A stretch of DNA of 64,000 nt from Paenirhizobium selenitireducens ATCC BAA-1503 (GTDB taxonomy: Bacteria > Pseudomonadota > Alphaproteobacteria > Rhizobiales > Rhizobiaceae). Shown piece by piece: positions 1-12,191 of the stretch. A program made the translations under genes and the position numbers. Within the stretch, counting starts at the first letter, position 1, and each line of letters begins with the position of its first letter. Under the pieces are notes generated by a model. That model was not told where the DNA came from. It was given only the letters and a program-made list of their open reading frames with translations, and ran no database searches. The stretch lies in assembly GCF_000518785.1 (NCBI RefSeq), contig NZ_JAEG01000012.1:62001-126000 (forward strand), given 5' to 3'.

Positions 1-362
1 GGGAGGATGCGGCGCGCGCTGCGCTCGAGCGCATCGGCATTGCCGACAAGGCCGGGCTCTTTCCCGGCCAGCTGTCGCTCGGCCAGCAGCGGCGCCTGGC
101 TTTGGCCCGCGCCTTTGCCGGGCGCCCGGCGCTTCTCGTCATGGACGAGCCCTATGTTTCGCTCGATCCGCAGACGGCAGAGGAAATGCTGGAACTGACC
201 GAGGCGCTGATCGCCGAGACGGGTCCCGCCGTGATCCTCGTCACCCATTCCGAAGCCGAGGCGAGGCGTCTGGCCAGACGCACGCTCAGGCTCGCCGGGC
301 GCCCGGCGACGATCACCGACGGCGGAAACCCGACTGCCGGCAAGCGGGAGGACACGGCTTGA
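1..362 (+). CDS. ABC transporter ATP-binding protein, 5' end outside window
   Basis: This is the C-terminal part of an ABC ATPase; the open frame is already running at base 3 and ends in TGA at 360-362. Visible are the ABC signature LSLGQQRR, a Walker B strand ending LLVMDEP, a D-loop (SLDP) and the H-loop histidine in VILVTH. The Walker A motif lies off the left edge. The stop overlaps the start of the next ABC gene by four bases (TTGA), so the genes are translationally coupled. The segment resembles ATPases of SsuB/TauB-type importers, yet it precedes an exporter-type ATPase and permease. It may be a second ATPase of the same cluster; substrate unknown. Confidence 0.85.
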   Translation, partial: EDAARAALERIGIADKAGLFPGQLSLGQQRRLALARAFAGRPALLVMDEPYVSLDPQTAEEMLELTEALIAETGPAVILVTHSEAEARRLARRTLRLAGRPATITDGGNPTAGKREDTA

Positions 363-1087
363 AAGGTCTGGAGATCAGCCATGTCGGCTATCGCTACGGC
401 GAGCGCAAGGCGCTGGACGATGTCTCGTTCAATGTCGAGCCTGGCCGGTTCTGCGCGCTGCTCGGGCCGAACGGTGCGGGCAAGTCGACGCTCTTTGCCC
501 TTCTGACCCGGCTGATTGTCGCCGACGAGGGAACGATCAATGTCGCAGGCTTCGATATCGCCAAGACTCCACGCGCGGCGCTGGCCCGGATCGGCGTGGT
601 GTTCCAGCAGCCGACGCTCGATCTCGACATGACGGTGCGGCGCAACCTGCGTTACTTCGCCGGACTGCACGGACTGTCGGGCCGTTCCGCCGCGCTGGCG
701 ATCGACCGCGCCCTTGCCCAGCTCGGCATGGCCGAGCGCGCCGACGAACTGGTGCGTGCGCTGAACGGCGGGCACCGGCGGCGCATGGAGATCGCTCGCG
801 CGCTGGTTCACCAACCGGAAATCCTGCTGCTCGACGAAGCGACCGTCGGCCTCGACGCCGCCTCGCGGCAGGCGATCACCGACCATGTGCATGGGCTCGC
901 CGAGAGCGGGCTTGCCGTGCTCTGGGCGACGCATCTGGTCGACGAGATCAACCTGTCGGACCAGGTCGTGGTGCTGCATCGCGGCCGGGTGCTGAGCAAC
1001 GGTCCGGCGGCTGAACTGGCCGGCGACCGCAGCCTGGCGAAGGCCTTCCTCGCCATGACGGCCGAAGGAGCGGAGGCGACGGCATGA
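359..1087 (+). CDS. ABC transporter ATPase, PQQ-alcohol-dehydrogenase-associated type
   Basis: A complete 242-residue ABC ATPase. Walker A is GPNGAGKST (about residues 36-44), Walker B is ILLLDEATVGLD and the H-loop is WATHLVDE. The signature is the unusual LNGGHRRRMEIARAL instead of LSGGQ; I know this variant from ATPases encoded in PQQ-dependent alcohol dehydrogenase clusters. The start is TTG at 359, overlapping the stop of the upstream gene, and its own stop overlaps the permease start (ATGA). With the following permease it forms an ABC-2 exporter. The expected alcohol dehydrogenase genes are not in view and would have to lie to the left. Confidence 0.85.
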   Translation: MKGLEISHVGYRYGERKALDDVSFNVEPGRFCALLGPNGAGKSTLFALLTRLIVADEGTINVAGFDIAKTPRAALARIGVVFQQPTLDLDMTVRRNLRYFAGLHGLSGRSAALAIDRALAQLGMAERADELVRALNGGHRRRMEIARALVHQPEILLLDEATVGLDAASRQAITDHVHGLAESGLAVLWATHLVDEINLSDQVVVLHRGRVLSNGPAAELAGDRSLAKAFLAMTAEGAEATA

Positions 1088-1878
1088 AAGCCTGGCTGAC
1101 CGCGCTCCTCGCCATCATCACCCGGGAGAACCTGCGCTTCGTCAGGCAGCGCGGACGCTTTCTCGCTGCCCTCGTGCGGCCGCTCGTCTGGCTTCTCGTA
1201 TTCGCCGCCGGTTTTCGTGCGGCGCTCGGCGTGTCGATCATCCCGCCGTACCAGACCTACATCACTTACGAAGTCTATATCCTGCCCGGGCTGTGCGGCA
1301 TGATCCAGCTGTTCAACGGCATGCAGTCGTCGCTGTCGCTGGTCTACGATCAGGAAATGGGTTCGATGCGGCTGTTGCTGACCTCGCCCTTGCCGCGCTG
1401 GTGGCTGCTGTTCTCCAAGCTGCTGGCCGGGGTCATCGTGTCGATCCTGCAGGTCATGGTGTTCCTGGGCCTCGCGGCGCTGACGGGCATCGACCTGCCG
1501 CCGCTCGGCTATCTTGCGGTTCTGCCCGCGCTGTTGCTGAGCGGCCTGATGCTCGGGGCGTTCGGCTTGCTGATCTCCTCGACCATTCGCCAGCTGGAAA
1601 ATTTCGCGGGGGTGATGAACTTCGTGATCTTCCCGATGTTCTTCCTGTCGTCGGCGCTCTACCCGCTCTGGAAGATGGCGGAGAGCTCGCCGCTGCTGCG
1701 CGACATCTGTGCCTACAACCCCTTTACTCACGCGGTGGAACTGATCCGCTTTGCGCTCTATGGCCAGCTGAATCTCGAAGCCCTGGCCTGGGTTTCAGGC
1801 TGTTTCGTCGTCTTCATGCTCGCCGCCGTCTGGGGCTACGATCCGGCTCGCGCCATGCTGCGTGCCCGCGGACGGTAG
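1084..1878 (+). CDS. ABC-2 type transporter permease (PedC-like)
   Basis: A 264-residue inner-membrane protein with about six hydrophobic segments and the ABC-2 fold typical of polysaccharide/drug-type exporters. The central block contains the conserved [16 protein letters not shown] stretch and a late [11 protein letters not shown] motif of the family. It starts four bases inside the ATPase gene (ATGA overlap), so the two gene products are probably made in equal amounts. Family members sit beside PQQ alcohol dehydrogenases and are named PedC-like. The transported substrate is not known. The operon appears to end here, with a 136-base gap before gfa. Confidence 0.82.
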   Translation: MKAWLTALLAIITRENLRFVRQRGRFLAALVRPLVWLLVFAAGFRAALGVSIIPPYQTYITYEVYILPGLCGMIQLFNGMQSSLSLVYDQEMGSMRLLLTSPLPRWWLLFSKLLAGVIVSILQVMVFLGLAALTGIDLPPLGYLAVLPALLLSGLMLGAFGLLISSTIRQLENFAGVMNFVIFPMFFLSSALYPLWKMAESSPLLRDICAYNPFTHAVELIRFALYGQLNLEALAWVSGCFVVFMLAAVWGYDPARAMLRARGR

Positions 1879-2014
1879 TTTCCGGCTTCGCCTCGAACGC
1901 CGCGGCCGCGCCAAAAACCGCCACTTTCCGCTATGTTGCCGATCGCCTGATTTGCTCCGATCCTGTCCCCGATTGAAGACGCTTCAGACGTCCAAACTTG
2001 AGGAGGAGGGACCC

Positions 2015-2584
2015 ATGATCAAACTGCATCCGGCCATCGACAACGGCTTTCCGCCGGCCACGCCCGGCTTTCACGGCGGCACGCTCAAATGCAAATGCGC
2101 CACCAATCCGGTGACTGTCGAAATCAGCTCCCAGACGGCGCACAACCATGCCTGCGGCTGCACCAAGTGCTGGAAGCCCAAGGGCGCGATCTTCGCGCAG
2201 ATCGCCGTCGTGTCGCGTGACAACGTCAAGGTCACCTCCGGCGCCGATAAGCTTCAGATCGTCGATCCGAACGCGACCATCCAGCGCTATGCCTGCAAGG
2301 ATTGCGGCACGCATATGTACGGCCGCATCGAGAACACCAAGCATCCCTTCTATGGCCTGGATTTCGTCCATACCGAACTCAGCGACCAGACCGGCTGGTC
2401 CCCGCCGGAATTTGCCGCCTTCGTGTCGTCGGTCATCGAGAGCGGGGTCAGCCCCGACAAGATGGGCGAGATCCGCGCGCGCCTCAACGAACTCGGGCTG
2501 CCGCCCTATGATGCGCTGTCGCCGGCGCTGATGGATGCGATCGCCACCCATGTCGCCAAGCAATCCGGCGCCCTGCCGGCTTAA
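2015..2584 (+). CDS. gfa: S-(hydroxymethyl)glutathione synthase (glutathione-dependent formaldehyde-activating enzyme)
   Basis: A 189-residue Gfa-family zinc protein, the usual full length. Zinc-ligand cysteines are visible in CKC, CGCTKCW and [10 protein letters not shown]. It is thought to promote condensation of formaldehyde with glutathione, feeding glutathione-dependent formaldehyde dehydrogenase. The ATG at 2015 was chosen because a strong GAGGAGGG lies just upstream; the frame is open further upstream but without a good site. Its position after an alcohol-oxidation-type ABC cluster and before the cbb operon fits methanol to formaldehyde to formate to CO2 oxidation followed by CO2 fixation. 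I recall a similar linkage on Sinorhizobium meliloti pSymB. Confidence 0.93.
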   Translation: MIKLHPAIDNGFPPATPGFHGGTLKCKCATNPVTVEISSQTAHNHACGCTKCWKPKGAIFAQIAVVSRDNVKVTSGADKLQIVDPNATIQRYACKDCGTHMYGRIENTKHPFYGLDFVHTELSDQTGWSPPEFAAFVSSVIESGVSPDKMGEIRARLNELGLPPYDALSPALMDAIATHVAKQSGALPA

Positions 2585-2715
2585 GCAAGGCCTACGCGCT
2601 CCTCCCCCCGAGCCCTGTCCGCGTCTCTTCCATTCGGAAGCGAGAACGGGCGGGGCTTGAGGTCTTCGGGGAACACACAGGCCTGCCGGTCGAGACGGGT
2701 TCGACAGCAATAGAC

Positions 2716-2747
2716 AAAGCCGCCGATGGTGGATCATCGGCGGCTTT
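2716..2747. terminator. Bidirectional intrinsic terminator between gfa and the thioredoxin-like gene
   Basis: A perfect 12-bp stem (AAAGCCGCCGAT / ATCGGCGGCTTT) closes an 8-base loop, with a T run following on the plus strand and an A run on the left that gives U's on the minus strand. It lies between convergent genes and can serve both gfa and the end of the cbb operon. Confidence 0.75.
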
Positions 2748-2833
2748 TGACGTTCGCGACATGCCTGCATATGACTGGAGTCTGGTGGGCGAGGTATTCC
2801 ATGCCGCAGCGATCGCGGCGCATGATCGTGTGC

Positions 2834-3424
2834 TCAACGGTGCGTCATCATCTCCGCGCCGGCCCAGGACGGGTCCTGCTTCCATTTGATCGAACAACCG
2901 ATCGCCGAATGCTGCTCTTCCGGCCCCTTGCCGGTCCTGGCGATTCCGACCATCGCCTCGAACAGGTCGCGCTTCAGATCCGCCGGACCGATCTCCTTGC
3001 GCGAGGCATCGAGCCGCCCACGATATTGCAGCTCCATGCGCTTGTTGAAGCCGAAAAAATCCGGCGTGCAGACGGCGCCATAGGCTCTGGCGACCCATTG
3101 GTCGGCGTCATGCAGATAGGGGAAGGGCAGGGCGTGATCGGCGGCAAACCGCTTCATATTGTCGAAGCTGTCTTCCGGATAGGCGGTCGCATCGTTCGAG
3201 TTGATCGCCACGAAGCCGATTCCGTGCGCCTCGAGCTCCAGCGCATCGCGCACGATCCGGCCGATCACCGCTTTCACATAGGGGCAGTGATTGCAGATGA
3301 AGGCGACGACGAGGCCGTTCGGTCCGGCAAGGTCGAGAATGGAGCGGGCGCGTCCCTCGGTGCTCGGCAGCCGGGCGTCGATGGCCTTCCAGCCGAAATG
3401 GCAAAGCGGTGCGGTGGATGCCAT
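2834..3424 (-). CDS. Thioredoxin/AhpC-like redoxin with CNHC motif, last gene of the cbb operon
   Basis: A 196-residue thioredoxin-fold protein of the peroxiredoxin-like (AhpC/TSA) group. An early strand VVAFICNHCPYV carries a CxxC pair (CNHC) followed by the family proline; NSNDATAYPEDS and the cis-proline region VCTPDFFGF are also typical. No signal peptide is seen, so it should be cytosolic. The ATG at 3424 follows an AAAGGT site and is only 4 bp after the rpe stop, making it the distal gene of the cbb operon. A longer in-frame extension upstream would overlap rpe and is unlikely. A role in peroxide defence or redox control of Calvin-cycle enzymes is inference. Confidence 0.85.
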   Translation of the reverse strand: MASTAPLCHFGWKAIDARLPSTEGRARSILDLAGPNGLVVAFICNHCPYVKAVIGRIVRDALELEAHGIGFVAINSNDATAYPEDSFDNMKRFAADHALPFPYLHDADQWVARAYGAVCTPDFFGFNKRMELQYRGRLDASRKEIGPADLKRDLFEAMVGIARTGKGPEEQHSAIGCSIKWKQDPSWAGAEMMTHR

Positions 3425-3428
3425 GGAG

Positions 3429-4124
3429 CTACCTTTCGTTCTGGACCAGGGGACGGGTCGCGTTGTCTGCGGCGTGGCGCAGGGCGGCGATATTGCCCGC
3501 ATAGGCATCCGCACCGCCCTTGAAGACCGCCGAGCCGGCGACGAGGATGTCGGCGCCGGCCCGGGCAACGAGCGGCGCGGTCTCGGGCGTCACGCCGCCG
3601 TCGATTTCGATCACGATCGGCCGATTGCCGATCATCGCCTTGATGCGCGCGACCTTGTCCACCACGGCGGGGATGAAGGCCTGGCCACCGAAGCCGGGAT
3701 TGACCGTCATCAGCAGGACGAGGTCGAGGCGGTCGAGCACATATTCGATGACGTTTTCCGGCGTCGAGGGATTGAGGGACACGCCAGCCTTGCAGCCGAG
3801 ATCGCGGATCGCCTGCAGCGAGCGATCGAGATGGGTGGTCGCCTCGGCATGGACGGTGACGATGTCGCAGCCGGCATCGGCGAAGGCGGCGAGAAAGCCG
3901 TCGACGGGCTCGATCATCAGGTGACAGTCGAACACCTTGTCGGTGCGATTGCGGATCGCCTTGATCACCGGCGGGCCGAAGGTGATGTTGGGTACGAAAT
4001 GCCCGTCCATCACGTCGAGATGGATCCAGTCGGCACCCGCGCGGCAGATGGCCTCGACTTCTTCGCCAAGGCGCGAGAAATCCGCAGACAGAACCGAGGG
4101 CGCAATGATGGTCTTCGGGCTCAT
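3429..4124 (-). CDS. cbbE: Ribulose-phosphate 3-epimerase
   Basis: A 231-residue TIM-barrel epimerase that interconverts xylulose 5-phosphate and ribulose 5-phosphate, returning transketolase products to phosphoribulokinase. Diagnostic motifs are APSVLSADF at the N-terminus, [17 protein letters not shown] with the metal and catalytic residues, the [10 protein letters not shown] loop and the DGGV phosphate-binding turn. It overlaps the cbbX stop by four bases and is followed 4 bp later by the thioredoxin-like gene, so it is inside the cbb operon. A housekeeping rpe may exist elsewhere. Confidence 0.95.
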   Translation of the reverse strand: MSPKTIIAPSVLSADFSRLGEEVEAICRAGADWIHLDVMDGHFVPNITFGPPVIKAIRNRTDKVFDCHLMIEPVDGFLAAFADAGCDIVTVHAEATTHLDRSLQAIRDLGCKAGVSLNPSTPENVIEYVLDRLDLVLLMTVNPGFGGQAFIPAVVDKVARIKAMIGNRPIVIEIDGGVTPETAPLVARAGADILVAGSAVFKGGADAYAGNIAALRHAADNATRPLVQNER

Positions 4125-5065
4125 GGGGTCTCCTGACGATGTTCGGGCTGTGCGGCCGGCTTCATGGAAAAGACGCGGCTCGCGGCAATGTCGCGGCCGA
4201 TGATGGTCGACAGCTGCTCGGCATTGACCGGCCCCTTGGCCTCCTCGAACAGGCGGTTTGCCTGGCGCAGCCGCGCCCGGTCCAGCGCGTTGCGGATGGA
4301 GCGGGCATTGGCGAAATGCGGCTGGCTGCGCCGGCGGGCGATATAGTCGGTCATCACGGCCGTCGCTTCCGCGTCGAGGTGATAGCCCTGCCTCTCCAGC
4401 ATGGTCTCGGCGATCGACAGCAGTTCGTCGTTTGCATAGTCGGGGAAGTCGATGTGATGGGCGATGCGCGAGCGGAAGCCAGGATTGCTTTCAAAGAAGC
4501 GATCCATGCGGTCGGAATAGCCGGCGAGGATCACCACGAGATCGTCGCGGTTGTTCTCCATCACCTGCAGCAGGATCTCGATCGCCTCCTGGCCGTAGTC
4601 GCGCTCGTTGTCGGGCCGGTAGAGGTAGTAGGCCTCGTCGATGAACAGCACGCCGCCCATGGCCTTCTTGAGGATCTCCTTGGTCTTCGGCGCGGTGTGG
4701 CCGATATACTGGCCGACGAGGTCGTCGCGGGTCACCGAGACCAGATGACCCTTGCGGATATAGCCGAGGCGGTGGAGCAGGTTCGCCATGCGCAGCGCCA
4801 CCGTCGTCTTGCCCGTGCCGGGATTGCCTGTGAAGCTCATGTGCAGCGACGGCGGCTCGTGGGATAGCCCCATGGCGCGGCGGGCGCGTTCGACCAGCAG
4901 CAGCGCCGCCGTCTCGCGGATCCGCCGCTTCACGGGTTTCAGGCCCACGAGGTCGCGGTCGAGTTCTTCGAGGATCTCGGCGACGCCCGAGGTCCGGTAT
5001 TCCTCGGCGAGGTCGACCGAAGTCGGGGGGCTCTCCTGCGTCACGGTTGTCTCGGGCATAACCAT
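4121..5065 (-). CDS. cbbX: Red-type Rubisco activase CbbX (AAA+ ATPase)
   Basis: A 314-residue AAA+ protein that remodels inhibited red-type Rubisco in an ATP-dependent and RuBP-stimulated way. Walker A is GNPGTGKTT (residues 80-88), Walker B is [10 protein letters not shown] (about 139-148), and a conserved [12 protein letters not shown] pore-loop region and arginine-finger segment NPGFRSRI follow. It begins 15 bp after cbbS and overlaps cbbE by four bases. Placement directly behind cbbLS is normal for form IC Rubisco operons. A second ATG two codons downstream could be the true start. Confidence 0.96.
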   Translation of the reverse strand: MVMPETTVTQESPPTSVDLAEEYRTSGVAEILEELDRDLVGLKPVKRRIRETAALLLVERARRAMGLSHEPPSLHMSFTGNPGTGKTTVALRMANLLHRLGYIRKGHLVSVTRDDLVGQYIGHTAPKTKEILKKAMGGVLFIDEAYYLYRPDNERDYGQEAIEILLQVMENNRDDLVVILAGYSDRMDRFFESNPGFRSRIAHHIDFPDYANDELLSIAETMLERQGYHLDAEATAVMTDYIARRRSQPHFANARSIRNALDRARLRQANRLFEEAKGPVNAEQLSTIIGRDIAASRVFSMKPAAQPEHRQETP

Positions 5066-5080
5066 TGTCTCGTCCTTTCG

Positions 5081-5470
5081 TCAGCCGATGGTCGACCAGG
5101 AGTAATGCTGAGAGCGGCCCGGACCGTCGGTCCGGGTCATCCTGAGGTCCGGTTCCTTGGCCGGGCGATTGACGATGAAGGACATCGTCACCGTCTCGAA
5201 ACCGCGGATCGAATCGAAAGCATTGAGACGGATGTAGTGCTGCGGATAGGCCTTTCGGCAATCGTCGAGCTCCATCATCACGCCCTTGGCGTCCTTCAGG
5301 TCGAACATGGGATTGCCCCACATTTCCCAGTAGGTGTTGCGGGGGTGGGGATCGTCGGTGTACTCGACGCCGATCGCCCAGCCCTTGCGCAGGCAGTATT
5401 CCACCTGCGCGGTGATCTGCTCGTCCGTCAGGTCCGGCAGGAACGAGAAGCAGCCTTGGGTGATACGCAT
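5081..5470 (-). CDS. cbbS: Rubisco small subunit, form IC (red type)
   Basis: A 129-residue small subunit of ribulose-1,5-bisphosphate carboxylase. It begins [16 protein letters not shown], includes the conserved [11 protein letters not shown] segment and has the C-terminal extension of red-type subunits that forms a central beta barrel ([12 protein letters not shown] onward). The ATG at 5470 follows a GGAGAAACGAC site 26 bp after cbbL. It assembles as L8S8 with CbbL. Confidence 0.96.
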   Translation of the reverse strand: MRITQGCFSFLPDLTDEQITAQVEYCLRKGWAIGVEYTDDPHPRNTYWEMWGNPMFDLKDAKGVMMELDDCRKAYPQHYIRLNAFDSIRGFETVTMSFIVNRPAKEPDLRMTRTDGPGRSQHYSWSTIG

Positions 5471-5496
5471 GTCGTTTCTCCTTTTCTCTCGCTCTG

Positions 5497-8068
<2,572 letters not shown>

Positions 8069-8117
8069 GGTCAGGCGTCCTCTTTGTGTGCGGTGGTGAT
8101 GTGGGTGGGGCGTCTCG

Positions 8118-10145
8118 TCATCGGCCGCGCCCGCCCTTGTTGTGGCCGGCAAGCCGCAGCGCTTCCGCGACGACATGCTCGGCGGTAATGCCGAAATGCT
8201 TGTAGAGTTCGCCGGCCGGGGCCGAGGCTCCGAAGCCTTGCATGCCGATGAAGCTGCCGCGGGGTCCCATCCAGCGATCCCAGCCGAGCCGGCCGGCGGC
8301 CTCGATGGCGATGCGTGGTGCGCTGCCGAGGGTGCGTTCGCGATAGGTCTCGTCCTGGGCCTCGAACTTTTCCCAGCAAGGCATGGAGACGACAGCCGCG
8401 GCGATGCCCTTTTCGCTGCGCAGCATCTCGGCGGCTGCGACGGCGATCTCGACCTCCGAGCCGGTGGCGAGAAGCGTCACGTCGCGGGGGCCCTTGGCTT
8501 CGCGCAGGACATAGGCGCCGCGGGCGGAGAGGTTTTCGTCACCGGGGACCGTGCGCAGCATGGGCAGGGCCTGGCGGGAGAGCGCCAGCGCGCTCGGCGT
8601 TGCCTTTTCCGTCAGCGCAATCTCCCAGCATTCGGCCGTTTCGATGATGTCGGCCGGACGGAAGACGTTGAGGTTCGGCGTGGCGCGTAGCATGGCCAGA
8701 TGCTCGACCGGTTGGTGGGTCGGGCCGTCCTCGCCAAGGCCGATGGAATCGTGGGTCAGCACGTAGACGACCGGCAGACCCATCAGCGCCGAGAGCCGCA
8801 TCCCGCCCCGGGCATAGTCGGAGAACACCAGGAAGGTGCCGCCGTAGGGGATGAAGCCGCCATGCAGCGCGATGCCGTTCATCGCCGCCGCCATGCCGTG
8901 CTCGCGGATGCCATAGTGCAGGTAGCGGCCCTTGAAGTTGCCGGCGGCGATCGGGGCCGTCTGGGAAGTCATGGTGAGGTTGGAACCGGTGAGATCGGCA
9001 GAGCCGCCGATCGTCAGCGATGTCGCGCTGTTGATCACCTCAAGCGCCATCTGCGATGCCTGGCGGGTCGCGACCTTGGTGGCCTTGTTGCGATGCTCCG
9101 CACGGAATTTCGAAAGCTGCCGTGCGACCTCGGGGCCAAGGTCCCGTTCGACCGTCTGCTCGTAGCGCTTTCTGGAACGGGAGGTGTCGCGGCGGATTTC
9201 CCAGGCCTCGCGCGCCGTCTGGCCACGGGAGGCCACGCTTTCCCAGGCCGACTTGATGTCGGACGGAACGAAGAAGGGCGGATGCTGCCAGCCGAGCTTT
9301 TCGCGGGTCGCGGCGATTTCCTTGTCGCCAAGGGCGGCGCCATGGGTCTTGTGCGAGCCTTCCATGCTGGCGGCACCCTTGCCGATCCTTGTGCGGCAGG
9401 CGATCAGCGAGGGCTTGCGGCTCTTGCGGGCGCGTTCGATCGCCTTGGCGACGGCTTCCGGATCATGGCCATCGACGGCCTGCGCATCCCAGCCGGCGGC
9501 GCGGAAGCGGGCGAGCTGGTCCATCGAGGTGGATAGCTCGGTCGCGCCGTCGATCGAGATGTGGTTGTCGTCCCACAGCACGATCATCTTGCGCAGCTTC
9601 AGGTGCCCGGCCAGATCGATCGCCTCGTGGCTGATGCCCTCCTGGAGGCAGCCGTCGCCGGCGACCACGTAGGTGAAGTGATCCGAGAGCGACGAACCGA
9701 AGCGGGCGGCCATCATCTGCTCGGCGATGGCCATGCCGACGGCCGTAGCGATGCCCTGCCCAAGCGGGCCGGTCGTCGTCTCGATGCCGAGCGCATGGCC
9801 GTATTCCGGATGGCCGGCGGTCTTCGAGCCCATCTGCCGGAAAGCGGCCAGTTGGGATATCGGCATGTCGGAAAAGCCGATCAGGTGATGGATCGCGTAG
9901 AGCAGCATGGAGCCATGTCCGGCCGACAGTACGAAGCGGTCGCGGTTCGGCCAGTCCGGCATCGACGGATCGATGGTGATGAAGCGGTTGAACAGGACGG
10001 TCACCGCGTCGGCCATGCCCATCGGCATGCCGGGATGGCCGGAATTGGCTTTCTGCACCGCGTCCATGGCGAGGAAGCGGATGGCATTCGCCATGTCCTG
10101 TTCGGTCACCGCATTGCGGGTTTCGATCTTCTGCGAAATGTTCAT
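8118..10145 (-). CDS. cbbT: Transketolase
   Basis: A 675-residue thiamine-diphosphate enzyme that transfers two-carbon units between sugar phosphates to regenerate pentose phosphates. Motifs include [13 protein letters not shown] near the start, the ThDP fold [23 protein letters not shown], the pyrimidine domain [17 protein letters not shown] and the late TGSEVEIA. The ATG at 10145 follows GGAGGACACCC and is 11 bp after cbbP; the frame stays open upstream across cbbP but that is an antisense-free shadow of no coding value. Part of the cbb operon. Confidence 0.96.
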   Translation of the reverse strand: MNISQKIETRNAVTEQDMANAIRFLAMDAVQKANSGHPGMPMGMADAVTVLFNRFITIDPSMPDWPNRDRFVLSAGHGSMLLYAIHHLIGFSDMPISQLAAFRQMGSKTAGHPEYGHALGIETTTGPLGQGIATAVGMAIAEQMMAARFGSSLSDHFTYVVAGDGCLQEGISHEAIDLAGHLKLRKMIVLWDDNHISIDGATELSTSMDQLARFRAAGWDAQAVDGHDPEAVAKAIERARKSRKPSLIACRTRIGKGAASMEGSHKTHGAALGDKEIAATREKLGWQHPPFFVPSDIKSAWESVASRGQTAREAWEIRRDTSRSRKRYEQTVERDLGPEVARQLSKFRAEHRNKATKVATRQASQMALEVINSATSLTIGGSADLTGSNLTMTSQTAPIAAGNFKGRYLHYGIREHGMAAAMNGIALHGGFIPYGGTFLVFSDYARGGMRLSALMGLPVVYVLTHDSIGLGEDGPTHQPVEHLAMLRATPNLNVFRPADIIETAECWEIALTEKATPSALALSRQALPMLRTVPGDENLSARGAYVLREAKGPRDVTLLATGSEVEIAVAAAEMLRSEKGIAAAVVSMPCWEKFEAQDETYRERTLGSAPRIAIEAAGRLGWDRWMGPRGSFIGMQGFGASAPAGELYKHFGITAEHVVAEALRLAGHNKGGRGR

Positions 10146-10156
10146 GGGTGTCCTCC

Positions 10157-11026
10157 TCACGACATGCGGTGCTTGCGTTCGAGCAGTTTGTGGATCAGCG
10201 GCGTGAAGATCAGCTGCATGGCGAGGTCGAGCTTGTCGCCGGGAACGACGATCGAATTGGCGCGCGACATGAAGCTGTTCTGCAGCATCGACAGCAGGTA
10301 GGGAAAATCGATGCCGCGTGGATTGGCGAAGCGGATCACCAGGATCGATTCCGCCGGCGTCGGGATCCAGCGGGCGACGAACGGGTTCGAGGTGTCGACG
10401 ATCGGGACGCGCTGGAAGTTGATGTCGGTCTGCGAGAATTGCGGGCAGATGTAGTGGACATAATCCGGCATGCGGCGAAGGATCGTGTCGGTGACGGCCT
10501 CCGTCGAATAGCCGCGGGTGGCCTTGTCGCGATGGATTTTCTGGATCCATTCGAGATTGATGACGGGCACGACGCCGATCTTCAGGTCGCAATGCTGTGC
10601 GAGGTTGAGGTCCTCCGTTACCGCACAGCCGTGAAGTCCCTCGTAGAACAGCAGGTCGCTGCCCTTGAATTCTTCCCATTCGGTAAAAGTGCCGGGTGCG
10701 GAGCCGTATTTCGCAGCCTCGGCATTGTCATGGATGTAATGCCGGGTTCGACCGACACCGCGGCGACCATATTCGGAAAACACGCTTTCGAGAATTTCGA
10801 GTTCGTTGGCTTCGGCGGCGAAATGGGTGAAGTCTTTGCCATTGGCCTTCTCGTCGGCAATCTTCGTCTTCATCGCCTCGCGGTCATAGCGATGGAAGGC
10901 ATCGCCCTCGATGAAGGATGCGGAGATGTTCTCGCGCTTGAAGATCTTCTCGAAGGTGTCCTTGACCGTGGTCGTGCCGGCGCCGGACGAACCGGTGATC
11001 GAGATGATGGGATATTTGGCTGACAT
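10157..11026 (-). CDS. cbbP: Phosphoribulokinase
   Basis: A 289-residue phosphoribulokinase that makes ribulose 1,5-bisphosphate, one of the two enzymes special to the Calvin cycle. It starts [12 protein letters not shown] and has the P-loop GSSGAGTTT (residues 12-20), the catalytic [10 protein letters not shown], and the conserved FYEGLHGC and [10 protein letters not shown] segments. The short, proteobacterial-type length fits an allosteric octamer. The ATG at 11026 follows a GAGGAGA site 10 bp after cbbF. Together with cbbLS it shows that the operon can fix CO2. Confidence 0.97.
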   Translation of the reverse strand: MSAKYPIISITGSSGAGTTTVKDTFEKIFKRENISASFIEGDAFHRYDREAMKTKIADEKANGKDFTHFAAEANELEILESVFSEYGRRGVGRTRHYIHDNAEAAKYGSAPGTFTEWEEFKGSDLLFYEGLHGCAVTEDLNLAQHCDLKIGVVPVINLEWIQKIHRDKATRGYSTEAVTDTILRRMPDYVHYICPQFSQTDINFQRVPIVDTSNPFVARWIPTPAESILVIRFANPRGIDFPYLLSMLQNSFMSRANSIVVPGDKLDLAMQLIFTPLIHKLLERKHRMS

Positions 11027-11036
11027 CGTATTCTCC

Positions 11037-12086
11037 TCAGGCCCGGAACAAGCCGCGCTTGCCGAACAGCGGCGCGCGTTCACCGATCATGGTGGGGTCG
11101 ACATGGTAGCGGGCGACGCGTGCCACCTCGCGGCGTGAACCGAAGACCAGCGGCACGCGCTGGTGAAGGTTCTCCGGTTCGATATCGAGGATGCGGGTGA
11201 CGGCATTGGTCGCCGCACCGCCGGCATTCTCGACAAGGAAGGCGATCGGATTGGCCTCGTAGACCAGCCTCAGCCGGCCTTGCGAATAGCCCCGGCGGCT
11301 GTCGGCCGGGTAGAGGAAGATGCCGCCCCGCACCAGGATGCGATAAGCATCGGCGACCAGCGATGCGATCCAGCGCATGTTGAAATCGCGCTCGCGCGGG
11401 CCGTCGGCGCCGGCCAGGCAGTCGTCGACATAGAGGCGGATCGCCTCTTCCCAGTGGCGGTAGTTCGAGGCGTTGATGGCGAATTCGTGTGCCCGGTCGG
11501 CGATGCTGACGGACTTGTAGCCCTGGACGAAGCAGCCGAGGCGGCTCGAAAAGATGAAGATCTCCGTGCCCTTGCCGAGCGACAGCACCAGGGCGGTCTG
11601 GGGGCCGTAGATGAAGAAGCCGGCCGCCAGCTGGCGGGTGCCCGGCTGCAGGAATGTAGGCATCGGGTCGTGATCGGCGCTCGGGATTGCCGGCAGGATC
11701 GAGAAGACCGTGCCGACCGAGACATTGGTGTCGATGTTCGACGAGCCGTCGAGCGGATCGATGGCGACGGCAAGCCGTGCTTCAGGATTGAGCGATACGG
11801 GATGCTCCAGTTCTTCCGAGGCGTAGAAGGCAACCGGCGCACCCTGCAGCGAGGAAAGGAACAGGTCATCGCAGATGACGTCCATTTCCTTTTGCATGTC
11901 GCCGTCGCTGTTTGCGCCGCCGCGCAGGCCGTGGAGGTGGGCGCTCAGCGCGCCCTGGCCGACCAGCTTGCGGATATCGAGGGCGGCGGTTGCGAGCCGC
12001 TGGATAATGGCGGCCACGTCGCGCGCCGTTTCATCGCGCGTGGCGATGCATGAAACGAGGTAAGCCTCGAGGGTTGCGCCTGACAT
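11037..12086 (-). CDS. cbbF: Fructose-1,6-bisphosphatase, class I
   Basis: A 349-residue class I FBPase, first gene of the cbb operon, hydrolysing fructose 1,6-bisphosphate and in many CbbF proteins also sedoheptulose 1,7-bisphosphate. The metal-binding signature is VAIDPLDGSSNIDTN, preceded by YASEELEHP; the late loop FLYPADSRR is also typical. The ATG at 12086 was preferred over 12104 because a GGAGGAG ribosome site lies inside the longer version and correctly spaced to this one. The divergent cbbR lies 105 bp away. Confidence 0.94.
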   Translation of the reverse strand: MSGATLEAYLVSCIATRDETARDVAAIIQRLATAALDIRKLVGQGALSAHLHGLRGGANSDGDMQKEMDVICDDLFLSSLQGAPVAFYASEELEHPVSLNPEARLAVAIDPLDGSSNIDTNVSVGTVFSILPAIPSADHDPMPTFLQPGTRQLAAGFFIYGPQTALVLSLGKGTEIFIFSSRLGCFVQGYKSVSIADRAHEFAINASNYRHWEEAIRLYVDDCLAGADGPRERDFNMRWIASLVADAYRILVRGGIFLYPADSRRGYSQGRLRLVYEANPIAFLVENAGGAATNAVTRILDIEPENLHQRVPLVFGSRREVARVARYHVDPTMIGERAPLFGKRGLFRA

Positions 12087-12191
12087 TACGATGTCTCCTC
12101 CCATCCGCTGTCAGGAAGAGAATGGCGGAACCGTGGAGTTTGTAAATTTTATTATATTGACTTAGTTGGTTAGAAAAACTTACTTTCTTAT
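12087..12191. promoter_or_regulatory. Divergent cbbF / cbbR promoter with CbbR-type site
   Basis: The gap between divergent cbbF and cbbR has an A+T-rich core (about 12141-12191) within GC-rich surroundings. It contains TTA-tattgac-TTA at 12152-12164, an exact match to the TNA-N7-TNA pattern known for CbbR binding. Location and pattern support an operator controlling the cbb operon and cbbR itself. The exact promoter elements cannot be read with certainty. Confidence 0.65.
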
